NCBI GenBank assembly: GCA_905204935.1
Contig: CAJLBJ010000014.1
Span: 1-52,428, forward strand
DNA from: an uncultured Lactobacillus sp.
GTDB taxonomy: Bacteria; Bacillota; Bacilli; Lactobacillales; Lactobacillaceae
Length of the DNA stretch: 52,428 nucleotides
Direction of reading: 5' to 3'
Shown here piece after piece: positions 34,766-43,662 of the stretch. The stretch's first letter is position 1, and every line of letters starts with the position of its first letter. Below the pieces are notes generated by a model. That model was not told where the DNA came from, searched no databases, and saw only the letters and a list, made by a program, of their open reading frames with translations. Position numbers and translations under genes: made by a program.

Positions 34766-35824
34766 TTAGTTCAAGCGAACAGCAAATGATGGTGTGAAGT
34801 ATGCTGTGCTACCAATTGTAACTGTTTGACCAGGAGCAGGTGCATGAATGTAGCTACCGCCACCTAAAGAAATCGCAACATGGTATGTTGAACCTTTAGA
34901 ACCCCAGAATAATAAGTCACCAGGTTGAGCTGAACCTACAGGAATCACTGTACCGCAATTTTCTTGTGCAGTTGTTACACGTGGTAAAGACTTACCAAAT
35001 GCTGCATAAACATATTGTACAAAACCAGAGCAATCAAAACCAGCTGGTGTAGAGCCGCCCCAAACATAAGGAACACCGATAAATGACTTAGCATAGTCAA
35101 TTACATTGCTATAGTTGCTTGATGATGGTGCACTTGTTTGGCTACCAGAAACTTGTTCCACTGCCTTAGTTGCATCTGATGCAGCTTGAGCAGCTTGGGA
35201 AGCTGTTGTTGCTTGAGCAGCTATTTGTGCAGCTTCTTGCGCTTGACGTTGTGCTTCTTCAGCAGCCTTCTTTGCTTCATCTTCTGTTGCTTTCTTAACT
35301 TCTAATTCAGCACGATGTACCGCTAATTGAGCAACATCTTGTTGTAATTGTTTAATTGTTTCTTCTTGTTTATCAGCTGCTTGATCCAATATTTTCTTGT
35401 CTGCAGCAACTTTTTCTTTATCAGCTTTTTGATCTGCTAAAGTTTGATTATTAGCACGAACAACTGTTGCTACTGCAATCGTACGATCAATTGCATCAGT
35501 GATACTCTTAGAATTAGTAATAAACTCTAACATTGAACCCGCGTTATTTAATTGTGCCGAACGTGCTTGATTTTTTAATTGTTTGTTACGGATTGCAATA
35601 TTTTTTTGTAAGGCTTCAATTTCTTTGGCTTTTTGATATTGCTTTGTTTGTAATTCAGCCAATTGTTTTTGACCTTCATTAACTTTTTTAGTTGTTTCTT
35701 CAATCTTAGCATTAACATCTGCTAAGTCTGATGCTGTATCAGCAGAAACGTTTGTTGTTACAATTCCCATTGCTGTAAAAGCTGTTGCAGCAAATAACAC
35801 TGCCTTTCCAAATTTCTTTTTCAC
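34766..35824 (-). CDS. Secreted NlpC/P60 peptidoglycan hydrolase
   Basis: A 352-residue protein with a GTG start preceded by GAGGTG. The N-terminal signal peptide is KKKFGKAVLFAATAFTAMGIVTTNVSA. Residues about 30-165 form a coiled coil (PcsB/CwlO-like). A Gln/Ala/Ser-rich linker follows to about residue 225. The C-terminal NlpC/P60 domain has FIGVPYVWGG, GFDCSGFVQYVY (Cys) and YHVAISLGGGSYIHAP (His). It is predicted to cleave D-Glu-to-third-residue bonds in stem peptides during cell growth or division. A WalR-type box (35921-35937) lies upstream. Confidence 0.92.
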   Translation of the reverse strand: MKKKFGKAVLFAATAFTAMGIVTTNVSADTASDLADVNAKIEETTKKVNEGQKQLAELQTKQYQKAKEIEALQKNIAIRNKQLKNQARSAQLNNAGSMLEFITNSKSITDAIDRTIAVATVVRANNQTLADQKADKEKVAADKKILDQAADKQEETIKQLQQDVAQLAVHRAELEVKKATEDEAKKAAEEAQRQAQEAAQIAAQATTASQAAQAASDATKAVEQVSGSQTSAPSSSNYSNVIDYAKSFIGVPYVWGGSTPAGFDCSGFVQYVYAAFGKSLPRVTTAQENCGTVIPVGSAQPGDLLFWGSKGSTYHVAISLGGGSYIHAPAPGQTVTIGSTAYFTPSFAVRLN

Positions 35825-35920
35825 TTTCTTGACACCTCTAAAAATCTAATTCTTAAAATAGTTATTTAATAACGTTCTTAATCACGAGAATTATCTTACC
35901 ATTTTCTCATCTAATTAACC

Positions 35921-35937
35921 ATTACAGTCAATTTACA
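35921..35937 (-). promoter_or_regulatory. WalR (VicR/YycF)-type box
   Basis: The minus strand reads TGTAAATTGACTGTAAT, an exact match to the WalR direct-repeat consensus TGTWAH-N5-TGTWAH, about 97 bases upstream of an NlpC/P60 hydrolase gene. A -10-like TAAGAT follows downstream. WalRK control of coiled-coil amidase/endopeptidase genes is well established in Firmicutes. Confidence 0.75.
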
Positions 35938-36164
35938 AAATGTTATAAATGATAGTCTCAAAATTTCAAATGTTACAAAAACATTGCAGATAATTGTTAC
36001 AGTTAGTCATTTAATCACAGAATCGTTGATTTATAAGCAAGTTAAACACTTTTACAATTAACTTTACATCGTTTGCAATGTTTCAAATTTGTAATATAAC
36101 TTTTTTTATTTAGTCAAAAATAAGCTTTATTAACTAAATAATTACCAAATATTTTTTGCTAATG
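35938..36164. other. Rest of a 340-bp AT-rich intergenic region
   Basis: No gene is seen. The stretch is very AT-rich and has several TGTTACA/TGTAACA half-motifs (near 35968, 35996 and 36166) that resemble single WalR half-sites. It may form an extended regulatory region for the hydrolase gene; this is inference. Confidence 0.4.
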
Positions 36165-37103
36165 TTACAATCCTTGTACAAGAACCATCAAGATAGGAAC
36201 GACAATCAATGATAGTAAGGTTGTTTCCGTTACCATGATCGCTGCATAATCGGAATCTGCTCCATATAATTTAGCAACTACCGGAGCATTTGTCATAACA
36301 GGCATTGCTGCTTGTAACACAAAAACTTGCTTCATTAAAGTTGGCATCATTACATTATGTAATAAAAGCATCATCAATAACGGTGCACAAACAAAACGCC
36401 CTATAATTACAAGCAAATTTTCGCGCTGGAATGTTAAGTGATTTAAACCAGCTTGTTTGACTGAAATTCCAATAAAGATCATTGATAATGGTACGGTCAA
36501 ATTTCCTAAATACATTAAATCTTTACTAATAAAACTTGGTAAAGAAACATCTGTTAAGACTAAAACTACTCCTAACATAAACCCAAGTAAAGGTGGCGAG
36601 AAAATCTTTTTTAATGTATTTGTAATACTAAATTGTTGTCTTAAGTTAGCATCCCTTTGAATAAAGTATGTACCCAACGTCCAAAATAGTGTTGTATTAG
36701 CCATATAGTAAATTAAAACATATGGGATACTCTTATCACCAAATAAAGCTTGATTAATTGGTAAGCCTACAAAAACCGTATTGGAGTTAAAAAACATTGA
36801 TACAAATAGTCCCCGCTTATTTTGTGAAATACGACATACACGCACTAACACCAAAGCAACTCCTAATAAAATTACCATTGATAATACTGGATAGCCTAAG
36901 TCTGGAATTATTCTTATTAAAGAATGTGCATCAAATTTTTGCATGATTGTATCTACCATGTAACATGGCAACGAAACCTGAGTAACCAAACGTGCCAATA
37001 GCTTAGTTTGTTTTTCATCAAACCAACTTGCTAAAAAATAACCAACACAAATCAATCCTAAAATAATCAAAACACCCGCAATACTTTCAACAAATACTGC
37101 CAT
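36165..37103 (-). CDS. AEC family transporter (malate/auxin-efflux type)
   Basis: A 312-residue membrane protein of about ten helices. Examples are SIAGVLIILGLICVGYFLASWF, YPVLSMVILLGVALVLV and LLGFMLGVVLVL; the family motif region FNSNTVFVGLPINQALFG is present. I choose ATG 37103 (AVFVESIAG), with AGAAGGG 8 bases upstream. Members include MleP malate permeases, but no malolactic genes are adjacent, so the substrate stays open. It is monocistronic. Confidence 0.87.
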   Translation of the reverse strand: MAVFVESIAGVLIILGLICVGYFLASWFDEKQTKLLARLVTQVSLPCYMVDTIMQKFDAHSLIRIIPDLGYPVLSMVILLGVALVLVRVCRISQNKRGLFVSMFFNSNTVFVGLPINQALFGDKSIPYVLIYYMANTTLFWTLGTYFIQRDANLRQQFSITNTLKKIFSPPLLGFMLGVVLVLTDVSLPSFISKDLMYLGNLTVPLSMIFIGISVKQAGLNHLTFQRENLLVIIGRFVCAPLLMMLLLHNVMMPTLMKQVFVLQAAMPVMTNAPVVAKLYGADSDYAAIMVTETTLLSLIVVPILMVLVQGL

Positions 37104-37253
37104 CTTTAACCCTTCTTTCAATTCACTATTGGCTAGTATAACATATAACTTGACACTTACTTAAAAAGGTTTTTACTTCTCATTTAATTCACCCAAATTT
37201 TTCATTTTATTTAAAAAAAAACTTTGACTATTTCAAAATACCATTTATCAGTG

Positions 37254-37259
37254 TATAAT
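37254..37259 (+). promoter_or_regulatory. -10 box of the LCP gene
   Basis: A perfect TATAAT about 49 bases before the ATG of the LCP gene, preceded by TG-rich sequence. A TTCAAA 16 bases upstream is the best-placed -35; TTGACT further up is too distant (24 bp). Confidence 0.55.
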
Positions 37260-37307
37260 CTTGAAATAGAATGCAAAATATTTCGAAATTACTTAAGGAG
37301 ATTTTTA

Positions 37308-38420
37308 ATGAGCAAGGACTACGAAAAAGGCTATGTCGATACCCCTTTACGCCGTGAAAACCAACATTCCCATCGCAACAAATCTAATATTTTACGTAAG
37401 CGCATCTGCTTTGGATTACTCTTAGTTGCATTAATCGGTGTTTATAGTACCTGTGCATATGCCTACCATATTTTAGGTAAAGCCAAAGTCACCATTGAAA
37501 AAACATATACAAAATCTCATGCACCCAAGCTTCGTAATGTTTCTTCGGTGCTTAAAGATAAAAAGCCAATCTCCGTCTTACTCTTAGGTACAGATACCGG
37601 TGACTTAGGACGTTCAGATACCGGTCGAACAGATACACTTATCGTTGCTACAGTTAATCCACAAACAAAACGGGTATCTTTAACAAGTATTCCACGAGAT
37701 ACACAAGTTAAGATTCTTGGCTCTAAAAATAGTTACGATAAAATTAATAGTGCCTATACGATTGGCGGTGTTTCAACAGCTGTTGAAACAGTCCAAGATA
37801 TGTTAGATATTCCAATCGATTATTATATTTTAATAAACATGGGTGGGCTTAAAAAGATTGTTGATGCTTTAGGCGGTGTTGAAATTACTCCGTTATTAAC
37901 ATTCCACTATGAAAATGCCAACGTAGTTAAAGATCAAACGGTTGTTTTAAATGGTGCTCAAGCGCTCGATTATTCACGCATGCGTTATGATGATCCAGAA
38001 GGTGACTACGGTCGACAAAAACGCCAAAAGCAAGTTATTGAAGCTATCATCAATAAAGCAATGTCAATTACTTCTATCAGCCGTTATGAAAAAATACTTA
38101 AAACAATCGAAAACAATATGCAAACGGATTTGAGCTTTGACGATATGGTCGAAATCGAAACGAGTTATAAAGAAGCTGGTAATCATGTTGAATCCTATGT
38201 TTTACAAGGCGAAGGCGCCATGATTGACGGCTTGTCTTACCAAGTAGCTTCAGCTGACGAAAAGAAAAAGATTTCCGATCAAATTCGACATGAACTAGGT
38301 CTAGAACCATCAACAAAAGAATTTACTGGCCGGATTTACTCTGGTTATTCTAGCTATTCTAATTATTCAGTCTATTCAAACTCAGACAATTTGGATTACT
38401 CTTCTAGCTCTAATTATTAA
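37308..38420 (+). CDS. LytR-CpsA-Psr (LCP) family cell wall glycopolymer ligase
   Basis: A 370-residue protein starting SKDYEKGYVDTPLRRENQ at ATG 37308, with AAGGAG upstream. A basic cytoplasmic segment is followed by one membrane helix (ICFGLLLVALIGVYSTCAYAYH) and the LCP domain: SVLLLGTDTGDLGRSDTGRTDTLIVATVNPQTK, TSIPRDTQV, INSAYTIGG and DYSRMRYDDPEGDYGRQKRQKQVI. It transfers teichoic acids or other glycopolymers to peptidoglycan. The last 30 residues are an unusual Ser/Tyr/Asn-rich tail. Confidence 0.93.
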   Translation: MSKDYEKGYVDTPLRRENQHSHRNKSNILRKRICFGLLLVALIGVYSTCAYAYHILGKAKVTIEKTYTKSHAPKLRNVSSVLKDKKPISVLLLGTDTGDLGRSDTGRTDTLIVATVNPQTKRVSLTSIPRDTQVKILGSKNSYDKINSAYTIGGVSTAVETVQDMLDIPIDYYILINMGGLKKIVDALGGVEITPLLTFHYENANVVKDQTVVLNGAQALDYSRMRYDDPEGDYGRQKRQKQVIEAIINKAMSITSISRYEKILKTIENNMQTDLSFDDMVEIETSYKEAGNHVESYVLQGEGAMIDGLSYQVASADEKKKISDQIRHELGLEPSTKEFTGRIYSGYSSYSNYSVYSNSDNLDYSSSSNY

Positions 38421-38427
38421 AACCATA

Positions 38428-38464
38428 TAAAAAGGGAATTCTCACATCATGAGAATTCCCTTTT
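38428..38464. terminator. Bidirectional terminator, LCP and KAS III genes
   Basis: GGGAATTCTCA pairs with TGAGAATTCCC, flanked by A-run and T6. The two neighbouring genes converge on it. Confidence 0.9.
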
Positions 38465-39448
38465 TTAATTATTACTAAGATCTAATAATAAACTTCCGTA
38501 TGCCAAGCCTGCACCAAAACCCGTTAACATCACTTTAGCCGGGCGTTTTTGAGCCTGCCACGCTTGACTTAAAGCTAAAGGAATGCCTACAGATGAGGTA
38601 TTCCCCGCATGTGTAACATTAATAACAAACTTATCAAGACTAACATTTAATTGCTTGGCTAATTGTTCAATCAAGCGCAGGTTAGCTTGATGCACGATGA
38701 ATAAATCGATTTGTTGTGCTGTTAAATTATTTTGAGCTAAAAAGTCTTTCATGTGCTGACTAACTTGTGTTGTCACAAATTCATAAACAGAACGTCCATC
38801 TTGATAAAAAGCCGTCGTTTGTGGATAATTTGTCGCTACTACTTCACTTAGCGGAGCAATCTTTCCACTATGAATCACATCCGCATTACCTTTAGTGCAC
38901 AACATTTCTGCTTTAAAACAATCTTTTTTTAAATCACCTTGACAGCTTTCAAGTAAGACGCCTGCAGCTCCATCACCAAAAAAGACCGCTGAGGTACGAT
39001 CGGTGAAATCAAGCATCTTAGAATTACTCTCCGCACAGATTACCAATGCCTTATGATAGACTCCTCGTAAAAATTTTTCGGCGGTACTCAATGCAAAAAT
39101 AAAGCCTGCGCAAGCAGCTGAAATATCAAAAGCAAAAGCATTTTGCGCTTGAATTTGTTCTTGAACCAACGCTGCAGTCGCTGGTGTGATTGCATCACCT
39201 GAAATCGTTGCAACAATGATTAAGTCGATCTCACTTGCATTAACCTTAGCTTGTTTTAATAACTCCTGAGCTACTTTACTTGCCATTTGTGATGTTTGTT
39301 CATCTAAGGCATAATGTCTAGTCTTTATACCGGTATGTTTTTGAATCCATTCATCAGATGTTGGCATTAATTCAGCCAATTCTTCATTAGTCACCACACG
39401 TGATGGTAAGTAGCCAGCACTTGCTTTGATCTTAATAATTTTAGCCAT
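38465..39448 (-). CDS. fabH: 3-oxoacyl-ACP synthase III (KAS III)
   Basis: A 327-residue thiolase-fold enzyme. The catalytic triad is present: Cys in DISAACAGFIFAL (about 112), His in LFIVHQANLRLIEQL and Asn in THAGNTSSVGIPLAL. GYLPSRVVTNEELAELMPTSDEWIQKHTGIKTRHYA is typical of FabH. It starts fatty acid synthesis from acyl-CoA and malonyl-ACP. It is monocistronic and has no fab genes beside it, so it may be a second FabH paralogue with a special primer, or the only copy relocated. Confidence 0.88.
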   Translation of the reverse strand: MAKIIKIKASAGYLPSRVVTNEELAELMPTSDEWIQKHTGIKTRHYALDEQTSQMASKVAQELLKQAKVNASEIDLIIVATISGDAITPATAALVQEQIQAQNAFAFDISAACAGFIFALSTAEKFLRGVYHKALVICAESNSKMLDFTDRTSAVFFGDGAAGVLLESCQGDLKKDCFKAEMLCTKGNADVIHSGKIAPLSEVVATNYPQTTAFYQDGRSVYEFVTTQVSQHMKDFLAQNNLTAQQIDLFIVHQANLRLIEQLAKQLNVSLDKFVINVTHAGNTSSVGIPLALSQAWQAQKRPAKVMLTGFGAGLAYGSLLLDLSNN

Positions 39449-39475
39449 TTAGCTTTCACCTCATTTATGAGAATA

Positions 39476-39506
39476 AAAAAAGCCACAGGGCACTTCCTGT
39501 AGCTAA
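39476..39506 (-). terminator. Terminator of the tRNA-Leu gene
   Basis: On the minus strand AGCTACAGG pairs with CCTGTGGCT around AAGTGC and is followed by T7, just past the tRNA 3' end. Confidence 0.8.
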
Positions 39507-39510
39507 TTGA

Positions 39511-39595
39511 TGCGGGTAAATGGATTCGAACCATCACGAGCGCAATGCTCACCAGATCCTTAGTCTGACGCGTCTGCCAATTCCGCCATACCCGC
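39511..39595 (-). tRNA. tRNA-Leu (anticodon AAG)
   Basis: The minus strand folds into an 85-nt class II tRNA. The acceptor stem is GCGGGTA/TACCCGC. The anticodon arm is TCAGA-CTAAGGA-TCTGG, giving anticodon AAG (Leu, CUU codons). There is a long variable arm (TGAGCATTGCGCTCG) and a T arm GGTTCGAATCC. The CCA end is not encoded. It is followed by its own terminator and lies just upstream of fabH. Confidence 0.93.
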
Positions 39596-39712
39596 GACAA
39601 CACAAGATATTATATCAGACTAATTTAATTTTGACAAGCATTTACAGAATTTTTTTTACATATCCTTAACTATAGCACTGACTTAACATATATAATCTGT
39701 CAGACACTCACG

Positions 39713-40661
39713 TTATTTCTTCGTAATCCGTTCACTTATGATAACAATTGGAAAATACAGACAGCCTGCAAGTGGCCAAACAAACCAAGAATCACGCCAA
39801 GAATTAAAAAAAATAATCCCTAAGTATAAAGCCGTCACTACAGGCCAATAAATTACTGCAATCATATTATAAGACTTGTTATCCTCTTGATATTCCTTAT
39901 AATCATCTTCTTGATAAAGAATAGCAAAACTAGCATGATAGGTATAAGCATATATTATTAAGAAAATTCCAGTCGAAATAATGCTAATTGTAAAACCTAG
40001 GCCAAATCCTTCAAATTGTGGAGTGAAAATAGCCGGAAAAACAAATAAAGGAATAAAAGGAATAAAAGCAATTAAAATAACTCCCAAGATAATAAACAAC
40101 TGATATTTACACTGAAATGTCTTTTTTTCTTCTTGTAAGTACCCGTCCACTCCATATTGAAATATTAATTCTCGCTGGTGGTAAGTTTGTTCATAAGGTG
40201 CTAAACGTAAATGTGTCAATATAAATAAACCAACACCACAGCCCACCGAAATAAATAAAAAAGATAGCCCCAAAGCATTCTTTAGCGTATCATGGACTGC
40301 AAATGAATCTAATACTATTAAAGGGGCAATCGCTATAATACATAATAGCACCCCTAATCCTATCCAAAAAGCCGACTTTTTACGTAATTGGATATTAAGT
40401 CACTACCTCTTCTAAAGAAAGTGAATAACGCTGTAGATTTCCTTGTTCTTGTTCATCTTCGATAATAGCGATACTTTTATCTTTTAACAAGTAATCACAC
40501 GACACATCAAAAATCTGAGATAATTTTATTATTTTATCTAAATCAGGCATTGAAGTACCTTGTTCCCACTTGGATACTGATTGTCTGCTGACCTCTAATT
40601 TAGCGGCCAAATCTTCTTGTGACCAATTTTTTTGCTTTTCTTAATTGAGCGCTAAGATCAT
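39713..40661 (-). pseudogene. XRE-HTH plus membrane-domain regulator, broken by three indels
   Basis: An ATG at 40659-40661 with GGAGG upstream begins a typical XRE gene. One base is lost after the start codon and one A is gained in a run of seven A's. Read with correction it gives NLSAQLRKAK-NWSQEDLAAKLEVSRQSVSKWEQG. Uncorrected, the frame hits TAA. The HTH part ends EEVVT-stop at 40395, but another frame continues directly as LNIQLRKKSAFWIGLGVLLCII and on through five membrane helices to 39713. Regulators with this HTH-linker-membrane layout are common in lactobacilli as single proteins of about 300 residues, so I read the two open frames as one decayed gene. Sequencing error in the homopolymer could explain only one of the three changes. 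Confidence 0.75.
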
Positions 40662-40972
40662 GTAATCACCTCCGTTTTTATGACCCCGTTATAGAAAAAA
40701 ATGTAGTTGCATACTACCAACTCTACTTATAATCATGTCAACGAGTGATTGCATCTAGCTGTTTTTATGACGATTAACTATAATATCTCATTTTTATTAT
40801 CTAATTTTCTATAAAGCCCAGGCAAAAAGTCTGCTTGGCTCTTTGAACTTGTCCATCAACTAACAGGCTTATTTCAATAAATTTTAAATGTCTAATTAAT
40901 AAATGACTATTTTAATATCAGTAAATTATGACCTCTCAACAGAGGTTACAGTGTTTTAATAAAATCCTCCAA
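40662..40972. other. AT-rich intergenic region left of integrated element
   Basis: No gene is seen. The region should contain the promoter of the broken XRE-membrane gene and the left flank of the element that begins near 40973. Confidence 0.5.
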
Positions 40973-40984
40973 AAGCCTTGAAAA
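40973..40984 (+). repeat. Left att-like direct repeat
   Basis: AAGCCTTGAAAA, identical to 44460-44471. It is the probable core of attL. Confidence 0.55.
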
Positions 40985-41061
40985 TAAAGGATTTATCGCA
41001 ATGTGTTCGCCTTATCCCTTTATATGATTTCACACAAGTTTACTCTTTCCCTGCCTGCTTA

Positions 41062-41082
41062 TAAGGGCAAAATCAAGGGCAA
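41062..41082 (+). repeat. Left arm-type repeat
   Basis: Two AAGGGCAA motifs, 12 bp apart, in the same orientation as the near-identical repeat at 44408-44428. Confidence 0.55.
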
Positions 41083-41168
41083 GAAAGTCTCATAACAAGA
41101 TATAACAGAGTGTGGCAATCGGAGAACTGTGACATATGTGCGAATATATTATAACGGGGGATTTTTTT

Positions 41169-41549
41169 ATGGACAAGTATATTTATGATGAAAGCAATCG
41201 TTTATGGTATGAGTTGCAGGGGGATTATTATATTCCTTGCCTTACTTTACCAGCTGAAAAAGAAAACAAACCTATCAGTTTGTGGGGGCAGCGACACAAA
41301 CACTACTTACAGGAACATAAACGGACGGTTTATATTTCGCTGCTCACAAGCGGCGAATTGAATAATTACCTTGCCGATATTGACGAACAAGCAACGGAAA
41401 TGATGTTTCGATTGGTTGAGCAAATGGCTGACAAGGAGGGCGTGACCGAACAACTTAAAGTAGAAAACCCGATGTTGTGGGTTGGTCGAATGAATGAGAT
41501 ACAGGCAAGAGCACGAGAAATTGTATATGCCGATATTATCTATAAGTAA
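41169..41549 (+). CDS. tnpV: TnpV family transposon protein, intact copy
   Basis: A 126-residue protein starting MDKYIYDESNRLWYELQGDYYIP at ATG 41169, with GGGGG upstream. It shares the TnpV core with the copies at 5496-5867 and 3799-3941: LTLPAEKENKPISLWGQRHKHYLQEH, LLTSGELNNYLADIDEQA, VTEQLK and WVGRMNEIQARAREIV. Its role in transposition is not known. Unlike copy 1 it has no internal stop. Confidence 0.85.
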   Translation: MDKYIYDESNRLWYELQGDYYIPCLTLPAEKENKPISLWGQRHKHYLQEHKRTVYISLLTSGELNNYLADIDEQATEMMFRLVEQMADKEGVTEQLKVENPMLWVGRMNEIQARAREIVYADIIYK

Positions 41550-41573
41550 AAAATGTAACATATAGAATATTAA

Positions 41574-41614
41574 AATTGTGGCAGTCAAAAATTAAAACTT
41601 TGTCTGCCACAATT
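41574..41614 (+). terminator. Terminator of tnpV copy 2
   Basis: AATTGTGGCAG (41574-41584) pairs perfectly with CTGCCACAATT (41604-41614) across a 19-base AT-rich loop, 25 bases past the tnpV stop. Confidence 0.7.
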
Positions 41615-41786
41615 ATGATTCGATGTGTTCTCTTTCATAATGACTTTGGTAATTCATTATGCTATAATGAATTTAATTTACGGTATTGCACTGCATCTAC
41701 TAATTTGGAGTTCGATTAGAACAGGAAAAGATTATATTGATTGCTCTCTATGCGAGATTAAAACCGATTATACAGGAGGAAATTGA

Positions 41787-42701
41787 ATGAGCAATATTAT
41801 TCAAATCAATAATCTTAATAAAAGTTTTGGAAGTGTAAACGCTGTTCAGAATTTGAGTTTTCGTGTGAAAAAAGGAGAGATGTTTGCCTTTCTTGGTATC
41901 AATGGGGCAGGAAAATCAACTACAATCAATATTATGTGTGGACAACTGTCGAAAGACAGTGGAAGCGTTTTTATTGATAAACACGATTTAGATAAGGATA
42001 TGGACTATATTAAGCGTGAACTGGGTGTAGTTTTTCAATCATCTGTCTTGGATTCTGCCCTTTCTGTTTATGATAATTTGGAAAGTCGTGCCGCTTTATA
42101 TGGCATTACTGGAATGAAGTTTAAGAAACGACTTGAGGAACTGGCGAAAATATTAGATTTTGAAAACTTATTGAAACGCACCGTTGGTAAATTATCAGGA
42201 GGACAACGCCGAAGAATTGATATTGCAAGGGCTTTGTTTCATAAGCCTAAAATCCTTATTCTTGATGAGCCAACAACAGGACTTGATCCGCAGACACGCC
42301 GACTTATTTGGAATGTTATATCAAGTTTTCGCAAAGATGAAAATATGACTGTATTTTTAACTACGCACTATATGGAAGAAGCTGCGGAAGCTGATTATGT
42401 TGTAATCATTGATGATGGGAAAATATCCGCAGAGGGTACTCCGCTTGAATTAAAAAATATTTATACTGGGGATTACATCACAATTTATGATGTAGATGAA
42501 AAGGATATTAAAGAACTTGATGTAGAATATGAGCAAATCCGAAACGGTTATCGCCTTTCTGTACCGAATACAAAGGCTGCAACTGAATTGATTATTCGTA
42601 ATCCGCAGTTGTTTAATGATTACGAAATAACAAAAGGAAAAATGGACGATGTTTTTCTTGCTGTTACGGGCAAAACATTGGTGGGAGGTGCAGAAAAATG
42701 A
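41787..42701 (+). CDS. ABC transporter ATP-binding protein (drug/antibiotic exporter type)
   Basis: A 304-residue ATPase with Walker A GINGAGKSTTI (about residue 38), Q-loop VFQSSVLD, signature KLSGGQRRRIDIARAL, Walker B KILILDEPTTGLDP and the switch His in FLTTHYMEEAAEADY. The C-terminal extension (after residue 215) is typical of the DrrA/CcmA-like group. The RBS AGGAGG precedes ATG 41787. Its stop overlaps the start of the permease gene by 4 bases. It probably powers export of a drug, peptide or lipid; the substrate is unknown. Confidence 0.92.
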   Translation: MSNIIQINNLNKSFGSVNAVQNLSFRVKKGEMFAFLGINGAGKSTTINIMCGQLSKDSGSVFIDKHDLDKDMDYIKRELGVVFQSSVLDSALSVYDNLESRAALYGITGMKFKKRLEELAKILDFENLLKRTVGKLSGGQRRRIDIARALFHKPKILILDEPTTGLDPQTRRLIWNVISSFRKDENMTVFLTTHYMEEAAEADYVVIIDDGKISAEGTPLELKNIYTGDYITIYDVDEKDIKELDVEYEQIRNGYRLSVPNTKAATELIIRNPQLFNDYEITKGKMDDVFLAVTGKTLVGGAEK

Positions 42702-43594
42702 GTATGGCTTTCATTCTTATCAAAAGAAATATCAAATTGTTTTTCAAAGATAAGGGAATGTTCTTTACCTCTTTGATAACGCCTGCTATATTGCTTGTAC
42801 TTTATGTGACTTTTCTTGGGAATGTGTATCGAGATAGTTTTACATCTAATTTACCTAATTCATTAAAACTATCAGAAAGCACAATAGAGGGACTGGTAGG
42901 CGGTCAACTTATCTCATCTATTCTTGCTGTTTCGTGTGTAACGGTTGCTTTTTGTTCTAATTTTTTAATGGTGCAAGATAAAGCAAATGGTACGATAAGA
43001 GATTTAAGAATATCTCCTGTGAAGTCAGCTACACTTTCGCTGAGTTATTATGTTGCAACCTTGCTTTCAACACTTATTATTTGCTTTGCTGCAACAGGTA
43101 TCTGTCTTACTTATGTGGCTATTGTCGGTTGGTATATGTCGCTCGCAGATATATTCTTTTTGTTTCTTGATATTTTACTCCTTGTTTTGTTTGGAACAGC
43201 ATTATCTTCGATTATTAATTTTTTCTTATCAACACAAGGACAAATTTCAGCGATAGGCACAATCATCAGTGCGGGATATGGTTTCATTTGTGGTGCATAT
43301 ATGCCTATTTCTTCATTTGGAGAAGGGCTGCAAAAAATAATCTCATTTTTGCCGGGTACTTATGGTACATCACTTATCCGAAATCATACAATGCAAGGGG
43401 CGCTTGCCGAAATGCAAAATCAAGGTATTCCAACAGAGGTTATTGAAAAACTAAAAAATTCCCTTGATTGCAATCTTTATTTTTTCGGAAGTCAAGTAAA
43501 TATCGGAACGATGTATATGATACTTGGAATCACTATTTTGGTATTGATTGGAATTTATATTTTGTTAAACAAATCAAAAAAATATAACTGTTAA
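42698..43594 (+). CDS. ABC-2 type transporter permease
   Basis: A 298-residue permease. One N-terminal helix (SLITPAILLVLYVTFLGNVY) is followed by an extracytoplasmic loop and then five helices (QLISSILAVSCVTVAFCSNF, LSYYVATLLSTLIICFAATG, LADIFFLFLDILLLVLFGTAL, TIISAGYGFICGAYMPISSFG and MYMILGITILVLIGIYILL). The segment DKANGTIRDLRISPVK is the conserved ABC-2 cytoplasmic loop. It pairs with the ATPase just upstream (ATGA overlap). A strong terminator follows at 43621-43653. Confidence 0.9.
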   Translation: MSMAFILIKRNIKLFFKDKGMFFTSLITPAILLVLYVTFLGNVYRDSFTSNLPNSLKLSESTIEGLVGGQLISSILAVSCVTVAFCSNFLMVQDKANGTIRDLRISPVKSATLSLSYYVATLLSTLIICFAATGICLTYVAIVGWYMSLADIFFLFLDILLLVLFGTALSSIINFFLSTQGQISAIGTIISAGYGFICGAYMPISSFGEGLQKIISFLPGTYGTSLIRNHTMQGALAEMQNQGIPTEVIEKLKNSLDCNLYFFGSQVNIGTMYMILGITILVLIGIYILLNKSKKYNC

Positions 43595-43620
43595 TTTTGT
43601 AGCTGAAAATGATTATGTAT

Positions 43621-43653
43621 GCCGCCGCTATGGGTAACACCATAACGGCGGTT
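43621..43653. terminator. Terminator of the ABC operon
   Basis: GCCGCCGCTATGG pairs with CCATAACGGCGG (one bulge) around GTAACA, followed by T5 on the plus strand. It is GC-richer than the surroundings, as expected for foreign DNA. Confidence 0.85.
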
Positions 43654-43662
43654 TTTCAATGC

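Noticed and set aside
35938..36164. Riboswitch in the AT-rich spacer before the NlpC/P60 gene
   Set aside because: No GC-rich stems or known aptamer motifs; the sequence is better explained by WalR-type sites.
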